Below, piece after piece: positions 32,788-41,332 of a DNA stretch of 64,000 nucleotides. The notes below the pieces were generated by a model. That model was not told the origin of the DNA and did no database searches. It saw only the letters and a list, made by a program, of their open reading frames with translations. The stretch lies in contig NZ_VJZT01000005.1 of NCBI RefSeq assembly GCF_007097245.1, forward strand, positions 62,001 through 126,000, read 5' to 3'. Position 1 is the stretch's first letter, and each line of letters opens with the position of its first letter. Source of the DNA: Flavobacterium restrictum. GTDB taxonomy: Bacteria; Bacteroidota; Bacteroidia; Flavobacteriales; Flavobacteriaceae. Both the position numbers and the translations under genes were made by a program.

Positions 32788-33798
32788 ATGAAAATAATAG
32801 TACCTATGGCAGGACGTGGTTCCCGCCTTCGCCCACATACCTTGACCATCCCAAAACCATTGATTCCAGTGGCAGGAAAACCAATCGTACACCGATTAGT
32901 CGAGGATATTGCAGGCGTTTTGAACCAAGATATCGAAGAAATTGCCTTTATCATTCACGAAAGTTTTGGCACAAAAGTAGAAGAAGAACTCCTAGCTATT
33001 GCTCAAAAATTAGGAGCCAAAGGCACTATTTATTATCAAAACCAAGCACTAGGAACCGGTCACGCCATTATGTGTGCCAAAGATTCCTTGAGCGGCCCAG
33101 CCGTTATCGCCTATGCCGATACCTTGATACGTGCTGATTTCGATTTAGATCAAACTGCAGATAGCGTTATTTGGGTAAAACAAGTCGATCAACCGGAAGC
33201 TTTTGGGGTAATCAACCTGAACGAAAACAACGAAATCATCGAACTAGTCGAAAAACCCAAGGAATTCGTCTCCGATCTTGCCGTTATTGGGATTTACTAT
33301 TTCAAGGACGTAGCCCTGCTGAAAAACGAATTGCAATTAGTCCTCGACAACAACATTATTCACGGTGGCGAATATCAAATTAACGATGGAATTAAACAAA
33401 TGATGGTCAAAGGCATGAAATTTGTTCCTGGTAAAGTAGCGGAATGGATGGACTGTGGCAACAAGGACGTAACGGTTGATACGAACTCGAGAATGCTAGG
33501 TTTCTTGCACAACGACGGCGAAGACTTGGTCGATGCAACTGTAAAACTAGAAGATGCAACGATTATTCAACCGTGTTATATTGGCAAAAATGTAGTTTTG
33601 ATTAACGCTACCGTTGGCCCCAATGTATCGCTAGGCGAGGGCTGTCACGTATTGAATAGCACCATCAAAAATAGTTTGGTGCAAACGCATTCGCACATCA
33701 AAAATGCCCATTTAGACAATGCCATGATTGGAAATCACGCTAGTTTTGACGGTAATTTTACAGCAATTAGTATTGGCGATTATTCGGTTTTAGAATAA
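32788..33798 (+). CDS. Sugar-1-phosphate nucleotidyltransferase
   Basis: A 336-residue enzyme predicted to make an NDP-sugar from NTP and a sugar 1-phosphate. The N-terminal Rossmann-like domain shows MAGRGSRLRPHTLTIPKPLI (residues ~7-26), NQALGTGHAIM (near 90) and AYADTLIRADFD with the metal Asp. The C-terminal ~80 residues form a left-handed beta-helix of hexapeptide repeats (ATIIQPCYIGKNVVLINATV). It resembles RmlA/GlmU-N relatives, but the exact sugar is not predictable. The TPR gene begins 6 nt later. Confidence 0.9.
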   Translation: MKIIVPMAGRGSRLRPHTLTIPKPLIPVAGKPIVHRLVEDIAGVLNQDIEEIAFIIHESFGTKVEEELLAIAQKLGAKGTIYYQNQALGTGHAIMCAKDSLSGPAVIAYADTLIRADFDLDQTADSVIWVKQVDQPEAFGVINLNENNEIIELVEKPKEFVSDLAVIGIYYFKDVALLKNELQLVLDNNIIHGGEYQINDGIKQMMVKGMKFVPGKVAEWMDCGNKDVTVDTNSRMLGFLHNDGEDLVDATVKLEDATIIQPCYIGKNVVLINATVGPNVSLGEGCHVLNSTIKNSLVQTHSHIKNAHLDNAMIGNHASFDGNFTAISIGDYSVLE

Positions 33799-33804
33799 AT
33801 TCAA

Positions 33805-35157
33805 ATGAAAAAAAAGTCCATAGTTGTACTTCTAATAGGAATATTTGGTTTTCCGTTTGTGCTTGTCGCACAAACGGAGCCAAACGAAATTACTATGGTA
33901 AATTCTGAATTTCAGGATTCTTTTTATGAATCGTTACTTCAAAAAGGAATCGAAAATAACGACAAGGCTATCGTAGCTCTCGAAAAATGCCTGCGTATCC
34001 AACCGGATGATGCAACAATTTATTCGGAATTAGGAAAAAATTATTTAGCCTTAAAAGACTATAAAAACGCCTACACCTATTTTGAAAAAGCCGCCCAAAT
34101 CGACCCCAAAAACAAATGGTTTTGGATCGGTATGTACGAGGCCAGTTACCAAATCAAAAATTACAATCAAGGCATTGCTACATTGACGCACTTAATTCCC
34201 CTAGACCCAAAATTCAAGGAGGATTTGGTTTCGCTCTACATGGCAACCAATCAATTGGATAAAGCCTTGCTGCTCATCAATGAACTCAATGATACCGTAG
34301 GAAAATCAGATCAACGAGAATTATACAAACTTCAAATTGTATCACAAGGCAAATATCAGGACGTAGAAATCACCAATTTAATTGCCCAAATAGATAAATA
34401 TCCCAAAGTAGAATCGAATTATATTGCACTCCTTTATTTGTATGCCAAAGCTAATGATGATGTCAAAATAAAAACAACCATTCAAAAATTAGCCACCGAA
34501 ATCCCCACATCGGAGTGGGCGCAAGTGAGTTTGTTTAAAGAATATGTAGACAATAATGACGCTCCCAAAGCCATAAATGCTATGAATATTGTTTTGGCAA
34601 GTGCCAAAATAGATGCAAAAATAAAACACCGTATTTTTAACGAGTTTTTGATTTTTGCCACCAAAAATCCGCAATATGCGCCTGATTTGGATAAAGCAAT
34701 TGCCTATTTTGATACTGATACCACCATTAATGTAGCCAAAGAAGTAGGCACTTTTTATTATACCAAAAAACAGTTTGACAAAGCGATTCATTACTATAAA
34801 TGGTCTTTAAAAAAAGAACCCAACCCAAACATAGCCACGAGTTTGGCGCTACTACAATCTTACACCGAAACAAAACAATTTGCGGCACTAGCAACCCAAT
34901 CCAACAAATGGATCGAGTTGTACCCAACCCAACCCGAGTTGTATTACTACTCCGGATTGGCCAACAACCAATTGCAGCAGTACAAAAAAGCCAAAGATTT
35001 TCTAGAAATGGGCTTGGATTATGTGGTTGATGATGGTACATTAGCCATTAATTTTACTATTCAACTTGGCGAAGCCTTCAATGGATTGGGCGATTTCAAG
35101 AAAAAAGAGTATTATTTTACCAAAGCCAATCAATTAATAAAGGATAAAAAACAATGA
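33805..35157 (+). CDS. Periplasmic TPR-repeat protein
   Basis: 450 residues with a signal peptide (residues 1-22, LIGIFGFPFVLVAQ) and tetratricopeptide repeats throughout, the clearest near residues 70-110 (SELGKNYLALKDYKNAYTYF) and again at 310-345 and 385-420. These mediate protein contacts. Its 3' end overlaps the DUF4292 lipoprotein start by 4 nt, and EnvC-like genes follow, so it belongs to an envelope-maintenance operon. The exact role is unknown. Confidence 0.85.
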   Translation: MKKKSIVVLLIGIFGFPFVLVAQTEPNEITMVNSEFQDSFYESLLQKGIENNDKAIVALEKCLRIQPDDATIYSELGKNYLALKDYKNAYTYFEKAAQIDPKNKWFWIGMYEASYQIKNYNQGIATLTHLIPLDPKFKEDLVSLYMATNQLDKALLLINELNDTVGKSDQRELYKLQIVSQGKYQDVEITNLIAQIDKYPKVESNYIALLYLYAKANDDVKIKTTIQKLATEIPTSEWAQVSLFKEYVDNNDAPKAINAMNIVLASAKIDAKIKHRIFNEFLIFATKNPQYAPDLDKAIAYFDTDTTINVAKEVGTFYYTKKQFDKAIHYYKWSLKKEPNPNIATSLALLQSYTETKQFAALATQSNKWIELYPTQPELYYYSGLANNQLQQYKKAKDFLEMGLDYVVDDGTLAINFTIQLGEAFNGLGDFKKKEYYFTKANQLIKDKKQ

Positions 35158-35924
35158 AAAAAGGGTTAAGTTTAATACTGCTAGTACTGCTGTTTTCGTG
35201 CAAATCGAAATCCGTGGCTGTTCAAGAGGTACAACCCGTAAAACGGTTGAATTCCGAAATTATAATCGAAAAACATTACAACAATAAAAACGATTTTTCT
35301 ACATTATATATTAAGTCAAATGCTCGTTTTGCCAATGATAAGCAAACCCAAAATGTCACTGCCGAAATCAAAATCGAAAAGGACAAACAAATTTTGGTCA
35401 GCATTCGGTTTTTAGGAATAACAATGGCCAAAGCATTAATTACGCCAACGGCAGTTCAATATTACGAAAAAATAAACGGCAGTTATTTTGAAGGTGATTT
35501 TAGCAGTTTAAGCCAATGGTTAGGTACTGATTTGGACTTTGCCAAAATTCAAAACCTATTACTAGGCGAAGCGATTGATAATTTGAAAAACGGAAAATAC
35601 GCTGATTCATTAGCCGATCAAACCTATCGATTAGATGATTTGTCGAATGGAAACACCAAAAAAACATTCTTTCTAGACGCCATAAGCTATTTGGTTACCA
35701 AACAACAGATTACCCAAACTGCGGAAGACCGAATGATTCAAGTCGCTTATTCGGGTGTTAAAACTTATAAAGAAGCAATATTGCCTTCGAATGTTATCAT
35801 TAATACGTACCAAAAAAAGGGAAAATCCGAAATCAGTTTAGGATATACCACGGTAACTTTCAACGAAGAACTTTCTTTTCCGTACAGCGTTCCCAATGGG
35901 TATAAAAAAATACTAATTAAGTAA
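35154..35924 (+). CDS. DUF4292 family lipoprotein
   Basis: 256 residues. The signal peptide ends in the lipobox LLFSC (Cys ~16). The mature part, with IEKDKQILVSIRFLGITMAKALITPT, matches DUF4292, an outer-membrane lipoprotein family of Bacteroidetes distantly resembling the LolB/LolA fold. It overlaps the TPR gene by 4 nt (translational coupling) and precedes the EnvC-like gene. A role in lipoprotein or lipid handling is possible, not shown. Confidence 0.87.
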   Translation: MKKGLSLILLVLLFSCKSKSVAVQEVQPVKRLNSEIIIEKHYNNKNDFSTLYIKSNARFANDKQTQNVTAEIKIEKDKQILVSIRFLGITMAKALITPTAVQYYEKINGSYFEGDFSSLSQWLGTDLDFAKIQNLLLGEAIDNLKNGKYADSLADQTYRLDDLSNGNTKKTFFLDAISYLVTKQQITQTAEDRMIQVAYSGVKTYKEAILPSNVIINTYQKKGKSEISLGYTTVTFNEELSFPYSVPNGYKKILIK

Positions 35925-35944
35925 GTATCCTAAAAATAGTTACC

Positions 35945-37177
35945 ATGCCAAAATGTATCCTCACCTTGCTTTTTATATTTTTTAGCTCTTTTTTGTGGAG
36001 CCAAGAAACGCAACAAGAAAAATTAGAACAACGAAAAGCTCAAATTCAACAAGAAATTAGAGACAACGAAAAGCAATTGCAAACCGTTAAGAGAAAAGAA
36101 AAAACGGCCGTAAATGTCATCGTTTTACAAAGCAATAAAATAAAGCTGAAAGAAAAATTGATCCACACCACCGAGAAGCAAACCAAGCTTTTAGGAAACG
36201 ATATGTACATCAATCAAGTCAAGATCAACAAACTCAAAAAAGAACTCGAAATCCTCAAGGAAGATTATGCCAAGATGATTGTAAAATCATACAAAAGCCG
36301 TTCCGAACAAAGTCGAGCCATGTTTTTACTATCCTCCGAAAATTTTTTGCAAGCCTATAAACGAGCACAGTATATGAAGCAATATACCAGCTACCGAAAA
36401 ATGCAAGGCGAAGAAATCAAGTCCAAATCAAGTGAACTGGTAACCTATAATTCCAAATTAGACGTTCAAAAAACCGCCAAACAAAAACTGATTGTCGAAA
36501 ACGAAAAAGAACGTTTGACGCTCGAAAAAGAAAAGCAAGAGCAACAAAAACTAGTCAATTCTATCAAGAAAGACAAAAATAAAATCATTGCCGATAACAA
36601 GAAAAAACAACAAGAAGCCAGAGTTATCGACAAGCAAATTGACCGATTAATTCGAGAAGCCATCGCCGAAGCCAATAGAAAAGCAGCCGCAGCCAATGGA
36701 GGTTCCGCCACCGATGCCGTTTCGTCGTCAAGAATTGTCCTAACCGCCGAAGCCAAAATACTAGCCGATAATTTTAGAGCCAATAAGGGAAAATTGCCTT
36801 GGCCAGTAGAAAAAGGATTCGTGTCCTTGGCCTATGGCGATCAAACGCACCCCGTTTACAAAACATTGGTTATTCACAACAGCGGCGTTGAAATCACTAC
36901 CGAGGCTGGTGCAAACGCTCGTTCTGTATTTGCTGGCGAAGTTACTAGTATTATTGTTTTATCGCCTGTAAACAAAGCGGTAATGATTCAGCATGGGGAT
37001 TGTTTCACGGTGTATCAAAACTTGAGTTCCGTGTCAGTAAGCAAAGGCGATAAAGTCCATATTAAACAAAATTTAGGTAGAATTAGAACCAACTCCGAGG
37101 GAAAAACGATTCTGAAATTCACCATTTCTCAAAACACAACCTACAATAATCCAGCAAGTTGGTTGTTTAATATGTAG
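35945..37177 (+). CDS. EnvC-like murein hydrolase activator, degenerate LytM (copy 1)
   Basis: 410 residues: signal peptide (LLFIFFSSFLWSQ), a long coiled coil (residues ~22-250) and a C-terminal LytM/M23 domain (~275-410). The catalytic metal ligands of M23 peptidases are missing: the HxxxD position reads VIHNSGVEIT, and the final HxH reads ILKFTI. As in E. coli EnvC, it should activate amidases during septum splitting rather than cut peptidoglycan itself. A longer paralogue follows in tandem. Confidence 0.9.
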   Translation: MPKCILTLLFIFFSSFLWSQETQQEKLEQRKAQIQQEIRDNEKQLQTVKRKEKTAVNVIVLQSNKIKLKEKLIHTTEKQTKLLGNDMYINQVKINKLKKELEILKEDYAKMIVKSYKSRSEQSRAMFLLSSENFLQAYKRAQYMKQYTSYRKMQGEEIKSKSSELVTYNSKLDVQKTAKQKLIVENEKERLTLEKEKQEQQKLVNSIKKDKNKIIADNKKKQQEARVIDKQIDRLIREAIAEANRKAAAANGGSATDAVSSSRIVLTAEAKILADNFRANKGKLPWPVEKGFVSLAYGDQTHPVYKTLVIHNSGVEITTEAGANARSVFAGEVTSIIVLSPVNKAVMIQHGDCFTVYQNLSSVSVSKGDKVHIKQNLGRIRTNSEGKTILKFTISQNTTYNNPASWLFNM

Positions 37178-37292
37178 TTGGACTCAAAAAAACGCATCCA
37201 CTTTGAACCACTTCGTTATAACCTTCAACGAGCGATCACGTTTTATTTCAAAGAATAAATAGTGCTTTTTTAATTCCTAATTTAGAATTAAG

Positions 37293-37300
37293 TAAGTTTG
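37293..37300 (+). promoter_or_regulatory. -7 promoter element of the second EnvC-like gene
   Basis: TAAGTTTG matches TAnnTTTG, 16 nt before the ATG at 37317. It suggests that the second copy can be transcribed independently of the first. Confidence 0.5.
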
Positions 37301-37316
37301 CAAAAAATACTGTTTC

Positions 37317-38747
37317 ATGCCAAAATTGCTATTAAGTTTCGTTTTTATTTTTTTGACTTCCTATATGTGGAGTCAAGAAAATTTGCAAGAAAAATTAGAA
37401 ATCCGTAAAGCCAAAATCCAACAAGAAATTTTAGATAACGAGAAACAATTGCAAACCGTAAAAAAACAAGAAAAAACGGCTGTAAATGTCATTGTTTTGC
37501 AAACCAATAAAATCCAACTCAAAGAAAATCTTATTCATACCACCGAGATTCAAACCAAGCTTTTGAGTAATGATATGTACATCAATCAAGTAGAAGTAAA
37601 CAAACTCAAAAAAGAATTGGAGTTGCTCAAGGAGGATTATGCTAAAATGATTTTGAAATCCTATAAAAGCCGATCGGAACAAAGTAGAGCTATGTTTATA
37701 TTGTCATCGGATAGTTTTTTGCAGGCGTACAAAAGAGCGCAATACATGAAACAATATACCAGTTATAGAAAAGCTCAAGGTGAAGAAATTCAGTATAAAA
37801 CAGCACAACTTTCGCGCTTTTATGACAAATTAGACGTACAAAAAACCCAAAAACAAATCCTTATTTCTCAAAACGAAAAAGAGCGTTTATCATTAGAATC
37901 TGAAAAAATAGAACAACAAAAATTAGTTGATTCCATCAAAAAAGATAAAAACAAAATCACCAAAGACATTCAGAAAAAACAGCAAGAAACAAGAAATATC
38001 GACAAACAAATTGACCGATTAATTCGTCAAGCCATTGCCGAAGCCAATAGAAAAGCAGCAGTAGAAAAAGCAGCCAAGGAAAAAGCCGCTCGTGATAAAA
38101 TACTACGGGACAAAGCCGCCGCCGAAAAACTAGCCGCCGATAGAGCCGCCGTTGAAAAAGCCAGAGCTATCGAAAATTCTAGAACCAAAACGGTCGAGAA
38201 TGCCAAAATAAAAACCAAGCCAGCTCCAGTTGTAAAGGAAATAGCGCCTATAAAAGAGAATCCAAAAACAACCGTTGCTATTGCGCCTGTTTCCTCTACC
38301 AAAATCGATTTAACTTCCGAGGGACAAGTTGTTTCGGATAATTTTAGAGCCAACAAAGGCCGATTGCCTTGGCCGGTAGAAAAAGGATTCATATCACTTG
38401 GATATGGCGATCAAGCGCATCCCGTTTACAAAACGTTAGTCATTCACAACAGTGGTTTAGAAATAACTACTGATTCAGGTGCTAGTGCCCGAGCCGTATT
38501 TAGCGGGGAAGTGACAACGGTAATTGTTTTGTCTCCAGTCAATAAAGCGGTAATGATTCAGCACGGGGATTTTTTTACGGTGTACCAAAACTTAAGTTCG
38601 GTTAACGTAAGCAAAGGCGATAAAGTAAGTATCAAACAAAGTTTAGGAAAAATTAGAACCAATGCAGAAGGGAAAACGATTTTGAAATTCATGCTTTCGC
38701 AAAACACAACCTACACGAATCCAAAATCATGGTTGTCAGGAAGGTAA
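37317..38747 (+). CDS. EnvC-like murein hydrolase activator, degenerate LytM (copy 2)
   Basis: A 476-residue tandem paralogue of the preceding gene, nearly collinear in signal peptide, coiled coil and LytM domain. The main difference is an Ala/Lys/Glu-rich insert of about 65 residues (near 245-330, KAAVEKAAKEKAARDKILRD and on), which probably extends the coiled coil or is flexible. The LytM residues are degenerate in the same way (VIHNSGLEIT, ILKFML). It has its own promoter and terminator. Duplication followed by divergence is the simplest reading. Confidence 0.9.
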   Translation: MPKLLLSFVFIFLTSYMWSQENLQEKLEIRKAKIQQEILDNEKQLQTVKKQEKTAVNVIVLQTNKIQLKENLIHTTEIQTKLLSNDMYINQVEVNKLKKELELLKEDYAKMILKSYKSRSEQSRAMFILSSDSFLQAYKRAQYMKQYTSYRKAQGEEIQYKTAQLSRFYDKLDVQKTQKQILISQNEKERLSLESEKIEQQKLVDSIKKDKNKITKDIQKKQQETRNIDKQIDRLIRQAIAEANRKAAVEKAAKEKAARDKILRDKAAAEKLAADRAAVEKARAIENSRTKTVENAKIKTKPAPVVKEIAPIKENPKTTVAIAPVSSTKIDLTSEGQVVSDNFRANKGRLPWPVEKGFISLGYGDQAHPVYKTLVIHNSGLEITTDSGASARAVFSGEVTTVIVLSPVNKAVMIQHGDFFTVYQNLSSVNVSKGDKVSIKQSLGKIRTNAEGKTILKFMLSQNTTYTNPKSWLSGR

Positions 38748-38752
38748 ATATA

Positions 38753-38799
38753 AAAATTCCTCGGGAAACACCTTTATAAATGGTTTTTTGAGGAATTTT
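38753..38799 (+). terminator. Hairpin terminator after the second EnvC-like gene
   Basis: AAAATTCCTC (38753-38762) pairs with GAGGAATTTT (38790-38799) around a 27-nt loop. It lies between convergent genes and could serve both strands. The loop is long and the T-run short. Confidence 0.5.
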
Positions 38800-38802
38800 C
38801 GG

Positions 38803-39207
38803 TTATACTATTTTGTCTAGTTTGAAATTAGTATCAAATTTAGAAACGGATAATTTTTTTACAATTCCTGAATAAAACAAAGCGTTGAGATTAAAGTAAT
38901 CTAATTTGTATTTTGGTATTTTCAAAATTCCATATTCGATTTCGTCAAGTGACAATAAGGAATGCATGATTTTAATTCTTTTTCGTTTGTAAACGGATAT
39001 TTTTAATTTAGGCTCTTGAGAAATAATTAAAAAATAGGCATTGTAAATATTTTGCCAAAATTCTTTTTTTAAGTCATCTGTATCCAATCTTTTGACCAGA
39101 AAACTTTGCTTGACATAATACAGCTCTTTTCTAAGCGATGAAGTATCTTCGCCAGATTTTGCGAGAGCAAGTATCCTTTGCGATAATGATATGTAATAAT
39201 TTTCCAT
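38803..39207 (-). CDS. Truncated DUF547-like protein (paralogue 2)
   Basis: 134 residues, clearly paralogous to the protein at 22439-22870. Shared features are MENYY.xLSQR, SLRKELYYVK, RLDTDDLKKEFW.NIYNAYF and SLDEIEYGILK. Like that copy, it stops before the RIHFAL..C..SCPP part of full DUF547 proteins. Two copies with the same end point suggest a stable short form rather than independent decay. A minus-strand -7 box (TACATTTG, 39277-39270) precedes it. Function unknown. Confidence 0.7.
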   Translation of the reverse strand: MENYYISLSQRILALAKSGEDTSSLRKELYYVKQSFLVKRLDTDDLKKEFWQNIYNAYFLIISQEPKLKISVYKRKRIKIMHSLLSLDEIEYGILKIPKYKLDYFNLNALFYSGIVKKLSVSKFDTNFKLDKIV

Positions 39208-39269
39208 AATAATGTCTTTCTCATTTAAAATCTATAAATAGTGGCATTTATTTTAAAAACAAGCGAGTT

Positions 39270-39282
39270 CAAATGTACATTT
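39270..39282 (-). promoter_or_regulatory. -7 box and overlapping palindrome before DUF547 paralogue 2
   Basis: On the minus strand, TACATTTG (39277-39270) matches TAnnTTTG. The 12-bp AAATGTACATTT (39271-39282) is a perfect palindrome overlapping it, a possible operator. Confidence 0.35.
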
Positions 39283-39331
39283 GTTACAAGAATCTAGTAT
39301 TACTAAATGGTATTGTATGTGTTATTAAATA

Positions 39332-40276
39332 TTACTGTTGTTGTTGCAATTGTTCGATATAATTGATTTGTTCTTGTGCTTCAAACGGAATTTCTTGCAG
39401 TTTTACATCGTTAATTTCTTCAAATTTACTTCCATCTTCATAACCAATAGCCACACTAACGGATAGTGTTTGCCTTGCTAATCCTTTGAAAGTTCCTTTT
39501 ACAGGCGTACAATCATTAAAATTTCGTCCCACCGCAAGTTTTACGTGGTTCTCCATGGTCCAGATATTATTGGTAGGGTCTAAACCGAGCCAGCCTTGAT
39601 TGGGTGTAAAAAATTCGACCCAAGCGTGGGTTGCTCCTTCGCCTCGCATTCCTTTTTTGTTAGGACATATATAACCACTCACATACCGAGCGGGGATGCC
39701 AATGGTGCGCAACAGTTGCAATAAAATATGAGCAAAATCTTGGCAAACACCTTTTCGGATGTCTAAAATTTCATCTATCGTAGTTGCTATATTGGTGATT
39801 CCTTTGGTGTAGGTAAAGTGGTCATAAATATAGGAGTTGCATTGTTGTGCAATTTCAATTATGGACTTGTTTTCACAGTTTATTTCGGCTATGATGGCAT
39901 CAATTTCGGATTGTTTTTGGATTACCTCGGGATAGCCAAGGCGGAGCAACAGGATGCTTTTTTGTTTCTCTTTTTCTAAATCTTGAACGCTGGTGAAATC
40001 AATTTCTGGTATTTTTAAGGAATGATTCACGCGAACAATCATTCGTGTTTCGATGGTCATTTGCGAATGCGTTTCGAGCATGTTGAAATTCCCCACACGA
40101 TTGCCGTAATAATCTTTGGAAAAGTCTACTTCAGGATTGTTGGTTATAAAAAGTTCGTCTTGCAAAACATCTTGATTTTCAAAATGATGCGGAAACAATC
40201 GAATCTCATTTATGCTTTCTTTTATAGGCCAGTTATAGTGGTATTTGGTAGTATGTACGATCTTGAAAATTGCCAT
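39332..40276 (-). CDS. Transglutaminase-like cysteine peptidase
   Basis: 314 residues with an N-terminal beta domain of bacterial transglutaminase-like proteins (residues ~5-90) and a transglutaminase core. The catalytic triad is visible: Cys in RKGVCQDFAH (~173), His in GATHAWVEFF (~215) and Asp in GLDPTNN (~232). It is last in the three-gene set ATP-grasp, alpha-E, transglutaminase. Comparative-genomic work on amidoligases places such sets in synthesis and trimming of peptide tags or small peptides. The substrate is unknown. It starts 4 nt after the alpha-E stop. Confidence 0.9.
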   Translation of the reverse strand: MAIFKIVHTTKYHYNWPIKESINEIRLFPHHFENQDVLQDELFITNNPEVDFSKDYYGNRVGNFNMLETHSQMTIETRMIVRVNHSLKIPEIDFTSVQDLEKEKQKSILLLRLGYPEVIQKQSEIDAIIAEINCENKSIIEIAQQCNSYIYDHFTYTKGITNIATTIDEILDIRKGVCQDFAHILLQLLRTIGIPARYVSGYICPNKKGMRGEGATHAWVEFFTPNQGWLGLDPTNNIWTMENHVKLAVGRNFNDCTPVKGTFKGLARQTLSVSVAIGYEDGSKFEEINDVKLQEIPFEAQEQINYIEQLQQQQ

Positions 40277-40280
40277 TTTT

Positions 40281-41234
40281 TTAGGTATAAGAGAAGAATA
40301 ATTTAGAAAAATCAGTCGAGAATTGAATCAATTGTGTTTTGGTGTTTTGTAACACTTCCTCTAATTGTTGGTTGGTTAGGTTGTGATAATCGGTAAATTC
40401 AACATAACTTTTGAGTCGGCCAAATTGATTGTGCAGCGTTCTAGCCTCATTCAAAGTATTGTCTTTGAAGAGACTGTTCAAATAAATTCCTATCAAATCC
40501 AAGGTGTAAATCACCGAGTGTGCAAAATCTCTATTAAAAACAACTTGTTGCACCACTTTGCGGTTGTGGGAAATATTGCTATAGCTTTTTAAGTACAATT
40601 CATAGCCAGATAAAGACAATAATAATCGCCTCCAATACATTAAATCTTCATTCCCTTCTAGGTCGTATTGTATGGGCGAATAGTAGGCTTGTGTCATCGA
40701 AATGGTTTGCAAACAACGTTCTATATGCTTGCCAATGCACGAAAAACACCAACCCAAACCTCTTGGCATGGTTACTTGCAAAATCCCGTTGTACAGTAAT
40801 AAATCCTTGTTGAGTTTAGTGACAATATTCAAGGCGTCAGAAGTTTCTAGTTTTTTGGGCAAATCAGGCGAGTTCATATAGTGGTACATCGAGTTGATGT
40901 GTTCCCACAATTCTTTGGTTATTTTATCTTGTGATCCTCGGGCATTTTCGCGGGCTTTTATAATAAGATTTTTGACAGAATTGTGGTTTCCATTGTCGCA
41001 AATGATGTATTTTAAAACAAAATTAGTATCGTTCTGTACTTTTAAAATCTCTTCGTTAGACAAGTTGGTATAAAATTCTAATAAAGGTTTGTATCCTTGA
41101 CAATCTTCGGTTTCTTTATCAAATGATAAAATGTAACAGGTATTTAATGTAAGCAACATTCCGTCTGTTCGCTCCATATAACGGTTGAGCCAAAACATTC
41201 CATCTGCAACTCTACTGAGCATATTTACTTTCAT
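40281..41234 (-). CDS. Alpha-E domain protein
   Basis: A 317-residue all-helical protein of the alpha-E family. The start MLSRVADGMFWLNRYMERTD is diagnostic (usually at or near the true N-terminus; here ATG 41234 adds four residues). PRGLGWCFSCIGKHIERCLQ in the middle is also conserved. The biochemical role is unproven. It nearly always accompanies the circularly permuted ATP-grasp ligase and a transglutaminase-like protein, as here. Confidence 0.9.
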   Translation of the reverse strand: MKVNMLSRVADGMFWLNRYMERTDGMLLTLNTCYILSFDKETEDCQGYKPLLEFYTNLSNEEILKVQNDTNFVLKYIICDNGNHNSVKNLIIKARENARGSQDKITKELWEHINSMYHYMNSPDLPKKLETSDALNIVTKLNKDLLLYNGILQVTMPRGLGWCFSCIGKHIERCLQTISMTQAYYSPIQYDLEGNEDLMYWRRLLLSLSGYELYLKSYSNISHNRKVVQQVVFNRDFAHSVIYTLDLIGIYLNSLFKDNTLNEARTLHNQFGRLKSYVEFTDYHNLTNQQLEEVLQNTKTQLIQFSTDFSKLFFSYT

Positions 41235-41332
41235 ATGGTGGTAATTTTTTTAAAAGAGCTAATTGGGTTTCTATGCGTTTTTTAATTTTTGTTTTTAAAT
41301 CGATTACATGATTTAGTTGTCCTTTTTTAACT

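Noticed and set aside
38027..38392. 121-residue Ala/Ser-rich minus-strand ORF in the second EnvC-like gene
   Set aside because: It is the antisense of the Ala/Lys-rich coiled-coil insert. The same holds for the ORF at 36466-36783 in copy 1.
35945..38747. Possible active M23 metallopeptidases
   Set aside because: The zinc ligands of the HxxxD and HxH motifs are absent in both copies, so an activator role is more likely than peptidase activity.
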